The notes beneath the pieces were generated by a model, which saw only the letters and a list, made by a program, of their open reading frames with translations, was not told where the DNA came from and made no database searches. From assembly GCA_937921525.1 (NCBI GenBank), contig CAKZUM010000083.1, forward strand, positions 1 through 5,626: a DNA stretch of 5,626 nucleotides, given 5' to 3'. Positions 1 to 5,113 of this stretch are shown one piece after another; position 1 is the stretch's first letter, and the number at the start of each line of letters is the position of its first letter. The translations under genes were made by a program, and so were the position numbers. Origin of the DNA: an uncultured Saprospiraceae bacterium (GTDB taxonomy: Bacteria; Bacteroidota; Bacteroidia; Chitinophagales; Saprospiraceae).

Positions 1-302
1 ATGATCCAATGATGCTTTTGGAAATATCCGATTATCAGTTAAGTGATGGAGATAAAATATCTGTTAATTTTAATGAACACTGGATATTAAATGAATATAC
101 TTTAAAAAGAAAACCACTAAAAATACAATTGCAACTAAGACCGAATCAAGTTAATTATTTGCTAGTACATGCAGAGAATGTGGGGACAAATCCACCAAAT
201 ACCACGAAGATTGCCTACATCTATAATGGAGAGAAAAAAGTAATTACCTTATCGTCTGATACAGAAGAAAGTGAAATGATTGAAATTCAATTAGATAAAT
301 AA
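1..302 (+). CDS. C-terminal end of a Bacteroidota-type protein (5'-truncated)
   Basis: The reading frame is open from the left edge (bases 1-2 finish a split codon, then Asp-Pro-Met-Met...) to a TAA at 300-302. The two ATGs at 9 and 12 are therefore probably internal codons and the real start lies outside the window. About 99 residues are visible. They look like a compact beta-rich domain: a DGDKISVNFN segment, then HWILNEYTL, a run of basic and alternating hydrophobic residues, then NYLLVHAENVGTNPPNT and a final SSDTEESEMIEIQL strand. I associate the pattern 'DGD.ISvNfNg.wil ... NyLvlyA.N.G..PPNTa ... lSSD....g.I.i' with a domain found at the C-termini of diverse Bacteroidota proteins, often secreted or OmpA/caspase-associated. 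That link is from memory and no function follows from it. The gene converges with the minus-strand gene at 464-874; the palindrome at 319-476 begins 17 bases after its stop and could end its transcript. Confidence 0.7.
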   Translation, partial: DPMMLLEISDYQLSDGDKISVNFNEHWILNEYTLKRKPLKIQLQLRPNQVNYLLVHAENVGTNPPNTTKIAYIYNGEKKVITLSSDTEESEMIEIQLDK

Positions 303-318
303 AATATGTGTGTTTTTT

Positions 319-476
319 ATTACACTACTGGACATTTTGAAGAGCAGAGAACCGAGAGCAGAGAATAGAGACAGGTTTCGTTTAAAAAATGACGAAATTT
401 CGTTGTTTTTTAAACGAAATACGTCTCTACTCTCTCTTCTCTGCTCTCTGTTCTAAACAATGTCTAGTAGTGTAAT
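319..476. repeat. 158-bp gapless palindrome (REP/MITE-like hairpin), copy 1
   Basis: Base i pairs with base 795-i over the whole element without any insertion or gap. By hand count about 64 of 79 pairs are Watson-Crick and about six more are G-T. The centre is the perfect palindrome ACGAAATTTCGT (392-403), flanked by TTTCGTTTAAAAAA and its complement. The middle arms are purine-rich (GAGAGCAGAGAATAGAGAC, 353-371) facing a pyrimidine-rich arm (424-442). The outer 16 bases (319-334 and 461-476) match with one G-T exception. TA dinucleotides at 321-322 and 473-474 lie symmetrically near the tips. It fills the gap between convergent genes, and its right tip contains the stop codon of the minus-strand gene. 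It could be a bidirectional terminator, a non-autonomous mobile element, or both. No transposase is present. Confidence 0.85.
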
Positions 477-874
477 TCCTTAACAAATATTTCCCAGCCT
501 TTATAATAGTCTATATTTCCCCATAAATGAAAAGAACTACCTATTGTATTGAATACGACCAAGACTTTATGATTTGTCCTAATCAATTCGATTGTTTTAA
601 TCTCCTCTTTTCGGAAAGGTATAAAATAAGTGTTGGTCCGTTCTGCTATACGAAAAAGCACGCCCTTCTTTAATAGTTCGATGTTAATACGAATTTCATC
701 ACTCGCTAAAGCTTGTAAAGCATCCAACTCTTCATTACCTTTCGCATAAAACATCATTGGAGAACCTATTCGTTTGCGCTTTAGTCGTTCCCATAAACTA
801 AATTTCCCCCCCAGAGAGCTATATATTTCCTCTAGTTGAGAAGCACTTAATGATAGTGTTTTGTATAACTTCAT
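464..874 (-). CDS. hypothetical protein, 136 residues, unrecognised
   Basis: An ATG at 874-872 opens a 136-codon frame ending in TAG at 466-464. I do not recognise the family. The protein looks soluble, with no signal peptide and no membrane segment. The N-terminal part (about 8-45) looks helical and includes a basic patch around residues 30-36 (RLKRKRI). The middle and C-terminal part (about 60-132) alternates short strands such as GVLFRIAERTNTYFIPFRKE, then KVLVVFNTIG and FHLWG, and closes with an aromatic helix (YYKGWEIFVKEL). A strand followed by 'IPFRKEEIKTIEL' loosely recalls bacterial PH-like domains, but this is only an impression. The gene is divergent from the CPBP-pcs unit and convergent with the left-edge gene. 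Its last codons (Leu-His-Tyr-stop) lie inside or at the tip of the palindrome at 319-476, so the C-terminus may have been shaped by that element. Length, start and residue composition make it a credible gene. Confidence 0.72.
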   Translation of the reverse strand: MKLYKTLSLSASQLEEIYSSLGGKFSLWERLKRKRIGSPMMFYAKGNEELDALQALASDEIRINIELLKKGVLFRIAERTNTYFIPFRKEEIKTIELIRTNHKVLVVFNTIGSSFHLWGNIDYYKGWEIFVKELHY

Positions 875-1009
875 AATCTAGCAACAGATTTATAGGAGAG
901 CTGTTTATAACATTAGTGAGATTTTTCAGATAAGAAATGGGTAGGTTATATTTTTCCTACTCCCTAATTGGATAGTAGGGCTTGAAAACTCAGCAACTCC
1001 GTCCATTAT
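875..1009. other. divergent intergenic spacer
   Basis: The spacer between the divergent genes (875-1057) must carry both promoters. I find no good match to the Bacteroidota -7 element TAnnTTTG with a TTG at -33 on either strand. The closest is TATATTTTT around 947-955 on the + strand, which lacks a convincing -33. Short related inverted segments GTAGG (941-945), CCTAC (956-960) and AGTAGG (974-979) could form alternative small hairpins. Confidence 0.35.
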
Positions 1010-1041
1010 TATTAATACCTTCCAATATTAATACCTTCCAA
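1010..1041 (+). repeat. perfect 16-bp tandem duplication in the CPBP leader
   Basis: TATTAATACCTTCCAA occurs at 1010-1025 and again directly at 1026-1041 with no difference. The second copy ends 16 bases before the ATG of the CPBP gene, so the duplication lies in the likely promoter or 5' leader. Two perfect copies suggest a recent slippage event; copy number could vary between strains. Confidence 0.9.
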
Positions 1042-1057
1042 GTTTTATTTTTACAAA

Positions 1058-1984
1058 ATGGAACCACTAGAATCAAAAAATGTTAGAAAAATACTGTTAG
1101 GTAATATTGCCTTAGTATTAATAAAAACTATTGCCTACCTTGTAGTGATCGTCTTGTCCATATTGATGGGCCTAGGGCTGATGGCAACCCTTTTACCAGA
1201 AACGTCTATGGCGGCTATGACGAGTACTGATTTTTATGATTGGGAAAACTTAAACTATCAATACCTCGGCCAACTTATTGGCGTCCTATTGAGTACACTT
1301 GCATTTAGATATGTAGTCGATAAAAAAGATTATCGTTCTATAGGTTTGGGCCTCAATCATTTTGGATCCTATTTAGGAGAAGGCATCTTGTGGGCGGTAG
1401 GAATTCTTTCTGTAGCATTCCTACTCATTTGGATGAATGGAAATATCCAAATACTAGGCACTCAAAATTTGGGAGTAGCGTTGTTAGGCTATCTTAGCTT
1501 TTTCTTATTGGTGTCTTTAGTAGAGGAAGTTATATGCAGAGGGTATTTACTAAATATGGTAACGGAACACCTTAACTATAAAGCAGGGATTGCTGTCTCC
1601 GCAATAATTTTCACTTTGGCACATATAGGCAACAACCACTTCTCATGGATTGCTTTTTGTAACTTGACCCTTGGTGGCATTCTAATGAGTCTTTTGTATT
1701 TAAAACACCAAAGTCTGTATGTACCTATCGGTTTTCATTGGATATGGAATTATTTCCAAGGCAATATACTAGGCTTTGGAGTGAGTGGTACGGATGTATT
1801 AGGCATTCTCCAAATACAAATAGATGGGCCAGATTGGTTAACAGGTGGCTACTTTGGATTAGAAGGATCGCTAATCACTTGCCTTTTATTAGCTATTGCC
1901 ATTTACAGCTTATGGACTGGTTCTAAGGATCAGTTGGATCGTATCGATTCGGAAAAAAATATTAGTGTCCTGAACACTTATTAA
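1058..1984 (+). CDS. CPBP-family intramembrane metalloprotease
   Basis: This 308-residue polytopic membrane protein has all three sequence hallmarks of the CPBP (CAAX protease / bacteriocin-processing, 'Abi') superfamily. They are EEVICR with Glu156, Glu157 and Arg161; FTLAH with Phe185 and His189; and HWIWN with His227 and Asn231. In this family the glutamate and histidines are active-site or metal-site residues inside the membrane, so the protein is predicted to be active. Hydrophobic segments lie roughly at 16-42, 68-86, 105-127, 138-155, 174-191, 197-215, 222-240 and 269-287. Residues 289-308 form a short polar cytosolic tail. Bacterial members cleave peptides or proteins in the membrane, with roles in bacteriocin immunity, peptide maturation or regulation; the substrate here cannot be told. 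It is followed by pcs after 10 bases, which suggests one transcript. The ATG at 1058 is preceded by an A/T-rich leader without a Shine-Dalgarno site, as usual in Bacteroidota. Confidence 0.93.
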   Translation: MEPLESKNVRKILLGNIALVLIKTIAYLVVIVLSILMGLGLMATLLPETSMAAMTSTDFYDWENLNYQYLGQLIGVLLSTLAFRYVVDKKDYRSIGLGLNHFGSYLGEGILWAVGILSVAFLLIWMNGNIQILGTQNLGVALLGYLSFFLLVSLVEEVICRGYLLNMVTEHLNYKAGIAVSAIIFTLAHIGNNHFSWIAFCNLTLGGILMSLLYLKHQSLYVPIGFHWIWNYFQGNILGFGVSGTDVLGILQIQIDGPDWLTGGYFGLEGSLITCLLLAIAIYSLWTGSKDQLDRIDSEKNISVLNTY

Positions 1985-1994
1985 AAAACATTAT

Positions 1995-2705
1995 ATGGAT
2001 AGTCAATACAATACTCTAGATAAAGCACTTGCATGGAGTGTTCACATTTTCACTGCTTCTGGGTTACTAGCAGGCTTTATGGCTATTTTGGCAATTAATG
2101 CTAAAGATTGGCGGGCTGCAATGTTCTGGCTGCTAGTAGCATTAGTAATAGACGGTGTGGATGGTACCTTTGCAAGAAAATTTAGAGTAACGGAGGTGCT
2201 TCCAAATATGAGTGGGAAAACAATTGATTATGTAATTGATTTTGCTACCTATGCTATTATTCCTGCCTATTTTTTTTATATGGCGAATTTAGTTCCCCCG
2301 AGTTGGAATCTGCCGCTTACCTTTTTAATACTCTTGGTCTCTGCTATCTATTACGGTAAAGAGGGGATGGTGTCAGAAGACTATTACTTCATTGGATTTC
2401 CTGTTTTATGGAATATGGTCGTCTTCTACTTAGTTTTTGTATTAAGCTTACCTTTTTGGGGAAATGCTGCTATTGTTATTCTATTTTCTATTTTGCATTT
2501 CCTCCCTGTCAAATTTGCTTACCCAAGTCAGGCAAGCCGCCTAAAAAACTTAACCCTTATGGTGTCTCTTATTATTTTGTTAGCTATGCCTTTAATTGTA
2601 TGGTTTTATCCAAATGTTCCTGCATGGCTAAAGTGGATTGCCTTAGGCAATTTGGCCTATTTTGGTGGACTAGCGGTAATAGATACTTTTATTAAAAAGA
2701 AGTGA
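1995..2705 (+). CDS. pcs: phosphatidylcholine synthase (CDP-diacylglycerol:choline)
   Basis: The product is a 236-residue integral membrane enzyme of the CDP-alcohol phosphatidyltransferase family. The family motif D(x2)DG(x2)AR(x7-12)G(x3)D(x3)D is complete: Asp53, Asp56-Gly57, Ala60-Arg61, Gly74, Asp78 and Asp82. These residues bind the metal and the CDP-alcohol. It resembles Pcs rather than PgsA or PssA in the N-terminal WSVHIFTASG (14-23), SAIYY (116-120), GFPVLWNMVVF (134-144) and FLPVKFAYP (169-177), all of which I recall from rhizobial-type Pcs. Such enzymes condense choline with CDP-diacylglycerol to give phosphatidylcholine and CMP (EC 2.7.8.24) in the inner membrane. About eight hydrophobic segments are visible and the length is normal. 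The start fits the family N-terminus and follows an A-rich stretch. It lies 10 bases after the CPBP gene and is probably co-transcribed with it. No choline transporter or methylation-pathway gene is in view. Confidence 0.93.
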   Translation: MDSQYNTLDKALAWSVHIFTASGLLAGFMAILAINAKDWRAAMFWLLVALVIDGVDGTFARKFRVTEVLPNMSGKTIDYVIDFATYAIIPAYFFYMANLVPPSWNLPLTFLILLVSAIYYGKEGMVSEDYYFIGFPVLWNMVVFYLVFVLSLPFWGNAAIVILFSILHFLPVKFAYPSQASRLKNLTLMVSLIILLAMPLIVWFYPNVPAWLKWIALGNLAYFGGLAVIDTFIKKK

Positions 2706-2730
2706 TGGCTACCAGGTATAAATAAAAAGA

Positions 2731-2755
2731 AGAGGCGCTGCGAGACAGCACCTCT
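2731..2755. terminator. stem-loop just after pcs
   Basis: AGAGGCGCTG (2731-2740) pairs with CAGCACCTCT (2746-2755) across a 5-base loop with one mismatch. It starts 25 bases after the pcs stop. On the + strand no T-run follows, but on the minus strand the stem is followed by TCTTTTTATTTAT. It therefore looks more like a minus-strand intrinsic terminator, or a 3'-end hairpin of the pcs mRNA, than a classical + strand terminator. Confidence 0.55.
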
Positions 2756-3164
2756 ATAACCCCAAAAAACCAAATGAAAACAATATCTTAGAAGGTAGAT
2801 CAAAAATTACAACTACCTATATTAGTAATATCTTGCACAACAAATTTCAATCAAATTTTGGATGAAAACAAATTATAAAAGTTCAAAATTAGCATTTCTC
2901 GCAATATTATAAGAAAAAGGTAGTATTCAGTTTTTTTATGGTAGGAAAATTAAAAAGAACACCACAAATAATTTACGTACACATATTGTTTTCGTCTAAA
3001 AACTCTTTTCCCTTGCTACTGCTTTTACTGACAATCACCAACAATCGCTTCTTTACCTTCAAAAAAATGTGTTTTACACGAACAAATTAGATTAATTTAC
3101 CACATCTGCTATTTAAAACTACCTATGCTTTGATTATCCTATGAATTTAAAATAACTTTACGCA
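2756..3164. other. 409-bp intergenic stretch without a credible gene
   Basis: I see no credible gene here on either strand: stops are frequent and there are no family-like segments. It holds only small structures: AGGTAG/CTACCT (2793-2798 and 2813-2818), a 13-base palindrome ATATTAGTAATAT (2819-2831), AATATCTT twice (2782-2789, 2827-2834), and AACTACCTAT twice (2811-2820, 3117-3126). The stretch leads directly into a strong intrinsic terminator at 3165, so it may contain an unannotated small RNA or be a long 3' untranslated region of pcs. Confidence 0.5.
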
Positions 3165-3201
3165 CCTAACAGGACAAAACGCTGTCTTGCTAGGTTTTTT
3201 T
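3165..3201 (+). terminator. Rho-independent terminator
   Basis: CCTAACAGGACA (3165-3176) pairs with TGTCTTGCTAGG (3183-3194) across a 6-base loop, with one A-C mismatch and one G.U pair. Seven T residues follow at 3195-3201, then ATTTAT. This is the canonical intrinsic terminator form on the + strand. The nearest + strand gene, pcs, ends 460 bases upstream, so the terminated transcript is either a long pcs 3' UTR or an unrecognised small RNA. It could also act as an attenuator upstream of purA if the purA promoter lies further upstream. Confidence 0.85.
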
Positions 3202-3215
3202 ATTTATGGACACCC

Positions 3216-3352
3216 CCTTAAAAAGTTAGAATAGAGCGCAGAGAATAGAGAACAGAGATGTATTTCATTTAAAAATAGAAGAAATTCCGTCATTTTTAAT
3301 TGAAATGCGTCCTTATTCTTTACGCTCACTTATCTATTCTAAATTATTAAGG
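3216..3352. repeat. 137-bp gapless palindrome upstream of purA, copy 2
   Basis: Base i pairs with base 6568-i over the whole element without gaps; about 48 of 68 pairs are Watson-Crick by hand count. CCTTAA (3216-3221) faces TTAAGG (3347-3352) at the tips, then TTAGAATAG (3226-3234) faces CTATTCTAA (3334-3342). The core ATTTCATTTAAAAAT (3262-3276) faces ATTTTTAATTGAAAT (3292-3306). It shares with copy 1 (319-476) the GCAGAGAATAGAGA run (3238-3251 here, 358-371 there), a TTTC(G/A)TTTAAAAA core, a central GAAATT, and the opposite pyrimidine-rich arm starting (A/G)CGTC. It is more diverged from perfect symmetry than copy 1. It ends 23 bases before the purA ATG, so it lies in the purA leader or promoter region. 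Confidence 0.82.
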
Positions 3353-3375
3353 ACCAATGACAAAAGACTAATATT

Positions 3376-4662
3376 ATGGGAGTAGATGTAATTTTAGGAC
3401 TGCAATGGGGAGATGAAGGGAAAGGTAAAATTGTAGATGTTTTAGCACCTAATTATGATATAGTGGCTCGTTTTCAAGGTGGTCCTAATGCAGGACATAC
3501 TCTAAAATTTGATGGGAAAAAGTTTGTTTTACATACGGTCCCTTCTGGTATTTTTAGAGCGCATCTAATCAATTTAATTGGAAATGGAGTTGTTATTGAC
3601 CCTATCACATTAAAGAAAGAAATTACGAATATTGAAGAAGCAGGTGTCGCCTATAAAGATCGCTTATTAGTTGCCAAAAAAGCACATTTAATCTTACCGA
3701 CTCATAGATATTTAGATGCAGCTACGGAAGCAGCTAAGGGGAAATCTAAAATTGGTAGTACTCTAAAAGGAATAGGTCCAACCTATATGGATAAAACGGG
3801 TAGGAATGGACTTAGAGTAGGCGATATTACTACTGCTAATTTCAAACAGAAATACGAAGCTTTAAAAACAAAACATTTAGGTTTACTAAAGTTATACCCT
3901 GCTATTGACTTTGATCTAGCTAAGGAAGAGGCACAATGGTTTGAAAGCTTAGAAACCTTAAAAGCACTTCCTTTTGTGGATGGAGAATATTATATCAATA
4001 ATGCTATCAAAGCTGGTAAAAAAGTCTTGGCAGAAGGGGCACAAGGTTCTATGCTTGATATAGACTTTGGTACTTATCCTTTTGTTACTTCTTCTAATAC
4101 GATTACTGCGGGGGTGTGTACAGGACTAGGAATCGCCCCTACCCAAATAGGCGAAGTCATTGGCATTACAAAGGCTTACTGTACTAGAGTTGGAAGTGGC
4201 CCTTTTCCAACAGAACTACACGGAGAAGTTGGAGAATTTTTAAGAAAAGAAGGACAAGAATTTGGGGCTACTACTGGCCGACCAAGAAGATGTGGATGGA
4301 TCGATATTCCACAGTTGCGCTATACCATTATGCTCAACGGCGTCACTCAATTAGTAATTACAAAAATTGATATTTTAGATAAATTTGAGTCCCTACAAAT
4401 TGGTTCGCAATATGAGGTAAACGGACAAGCCACTAGTGAATTACCTTTTGATCTTTGTGATCAGTCTATCACCCCTCTCTATGAAGAACATGCTGGATGG
4501 CAACAAGATTTGACAAAAACTACTTCTTTTGTTGATCTGCCGTTAACGGCTAAAAGCTATGTACATCGCCTAGAAACTTTATTGGAAGTGCCTATTTCAA
4601 TTGTTTCTACGGGGCCTAATCGTAAGCAGTTGATTGTTAAAGATGAGAAGGTTGCTGTTTAA
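3376..4662 (+). CDS. purA: adenylosuccinate synthetase
   Basis: The product is the complete 428-residue cytosolic enzyme that joins IMP and aspartate using GTP to form adenylosuccinate (EC 6.3.4.4), the first committed step from IMP to AMP. The N-terminus carries the glycine-rich GTP/IMP loop WGDEGKGK (11-18) with catalytic Asp13, and GGPNAGHT with catalytic His41; both match E. coli numbering. Further landmarks are KGIGPTYMDKTGRNGLR (131-147), EGAQGSMLDIDFGTYPFVTSSN (220-241), the substrate-binding loop TTGRPRRCGWID (299-310), the guanine-recognising TKIDILD (329-335), and STGPNRKQ (411-418). No key residue is missing. The ATG at 3376 gives the standard family N-terminus (MxVDVxLGLQWGDEGKGK). 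It stands as a single gene between a terminator and palindrome upstream and a hairpin downstream. I see no PurR-type operator or riboswitch. Confidence 0.99.
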   Translation: MGVDVILGLQWGDEGKGKIVDVLAPNYDIVARFQGGPNAGHTLKFDGKKFVLHTVPSGIFRAHLINLIGNGVVIDPITLKKEITNIEEAGVAYKDRLLVAKKAHLILPTHRYLDAATEAAKGKSKIGSTLKGIGPTYMDKTGRNGLRVGDITTANFKQKYEALKTKHLGLLKLYPAIDFDLAKEEAQWFESLETLKALPFVDGEYYINNAIKAGKKVLAEGAQGSMLDIDFGTYPFVTSSNTITAGVCTGLGIAPTQIGEVIGITKAYCTRVGSGPFPTELHGEVGEFLRKEGQEFGATTGRPRRCGWIDIPQLRYTIMLNGVTQLVITKIDILDKFESLQIGSQYEVNGQATSELPFDLCDQSITPLYEEHAGWQQDLTKTTSFVDLPLTAKSYVHRLETLLEVPISIVSTGPNRKQLIVKDEKVAV

Positions 4663-4677
4663 AAAATTAAGATAGCA

Positions 4678-4743
4678 AATAGTACTAAGGAATGGTGAAA
4701 TAATAAATTTACATTTTTCTACTTGTTGTTCCTTGGTGCTATT
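4678..4743 (+). terminator. hairpin downstream of purA
   Basis: AATAGTACTAAGGAA (4678-4692) pairs with TTCCTTGGTGCTATT (4729-4743). The only two non-Watson-Crick positions are U.G pairs when read as + strand RNA. The stem can extend inward through several more G.U pairs (4693-4698 with 4723-4728). No T-run follows, so it is a candidate 3'-end stabilising or Rho-type terminator structure for the purA mRNA, not a classical intrinsic terminator. Because the imperfections are all G.U in + strand RNA, a function as RNA from that strand seems more likely than a DNA site. Confidence 0.55.
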
Positions 4744-4809
4744 AGTTATAATACAATATAGCTTAGAATAACTATTTAGACTTTAGGTAATACTAAGTGG
4801 ACCATGTGA

Positions 4810-4939
4810 GAAAATCTTACATCATATATCTTAAATCATACATCATAAATCAGTCTAATTTTGCCTAATAAGCAGACCTACCCGTTCCCTTCAGGCGGGT
4901 TTATAATGTATGATTTATGAATTCCGATTTATGATTTTC
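4810..4939. repeat. 130-bp palindrome with ATCATA(A/C)ATC-type arms, element 3
   Basis: Base i pairs with base 9749-i without gaps over arms 4810-4856 and 4893-4939; about 36 of 47 pairs are Watson-Crick by hand count. The best block is TAAATCATACAT (4832-4843) facing ATGTATGATTTA (4906-4917). The tips GAAAATC and GATTTTC also match. The arms are built of loosely repeated units such as ATCATACATC and ATCATAAATC. The 36-base centre contains its own small hairpin ACCCG/CGGGT (4880-4884 with 4896-4900). The sequence differs from the family at 319 and 3216, but the architecture is the same. It sits between the convergent genes purA and the DUF5686-type gene. Confidence 0.8.
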
Positions 4940-4943
4940 AGAA

Positions 4944-5041
4944 CCAATCACCCCTGCCCTGGGGGGTTGGGGGTGTATAAAAGAGTAGAAAACACTCACT
5001 AGATATTACCCCCAACCCCTAAAGGGGAGCGATTCTCGGTT
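4944..5041. repeat. GC-rich interrupted inverted repeat (GGGGTTGGGGG type), element 4
   Basis: GGGGTTGGGGGT (4963-4974) is perfectly complementary to ACCCCCAACCCC (5008-5019) across an AT-rich spacer of 33 bases. The complementarity continues outward imperfectly to AATC (4946-4949) with GATT (5031-5034), and CC (4944-4945) near GG (5038-5039). The right arm includes CCCCTAAAGGGG (5016-5027), itself nearly symmetrical. From memory, dispersed intergenic elements with CCCCTTTAGGGG and GGTTGGGGG are common in Bacteroidota genomes. It starts five bases after element 3 and is far more GC-rich than its surroundings. It may fold into a terminator-like hairpin on either strand. Confidence 0.75.
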
Positions 5042-5113
5042 AATCTTAAGAGTCTGTAAAGTTTAATTAATTAAAGCAATCTACAGTTAGTCATATATAG
5101 CTTACTACTCCGC
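5042..5113. other. short spacer after the right-edge gene
   Basis: This short AT-rich spacer contains the perfect 14-base palindrome TTTAATTAATTAAA (5062-5075) inside a weak stem CTGTA/TACAG (5054-5058 with 5082-5086). It lies immediately downstream of the minus-strand gene and could be part of its 3' end. I see no gene and no clear T-run terminator. Confidence 0.35.

Noticed and set aside
1738..1926. 62-codon + strand open frame
   Set aside because: It lies entirely inside the CPBP protease gene in another frame; the protein has no family character while the covering gene has all catalytic motifs.
2408..2695. 95-codon + strand open frame
   Set aside because: It is an out-of-frame shadow of pcs, rich in Cys and aromatic residues as expected from frame-shifted membrane-protein codons.
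2939..3065. Possible degraded minus-strand coding remnant
   Set aside because: A run of lysine- and serine-rich codons can be read, but it is short, interrupted by stops and resembles no family.
3357..3371. Four-codon upstream ORF (Met-Thr-Lys-Asp-stop) before purA
   Set aside because: Too short, with no conserved feature; an ATG followed by a stop is expected by chance in AT-rich DNA.
4856..4863. TAATTTTG, an exact Bacteroidota -7 (TAnnTTTG) match on the + strand
   Set aside because: No TTG at the expected -33 distance, it sits inside the palindrome, and no + strand gene follows.
4961..4973. Possible G-quadruplex in GGGGGGTTGGGGG
   Set aside because: Only two long G-tracts lie on each strand here; the mirrored arm makes a hairpin a better explanation.
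4810..5041. CRISPR-like array
   Set aside because: The repeated ATCATA-type units are short, irregular and arranged as inverted arms, without uniform repeats and spacers.
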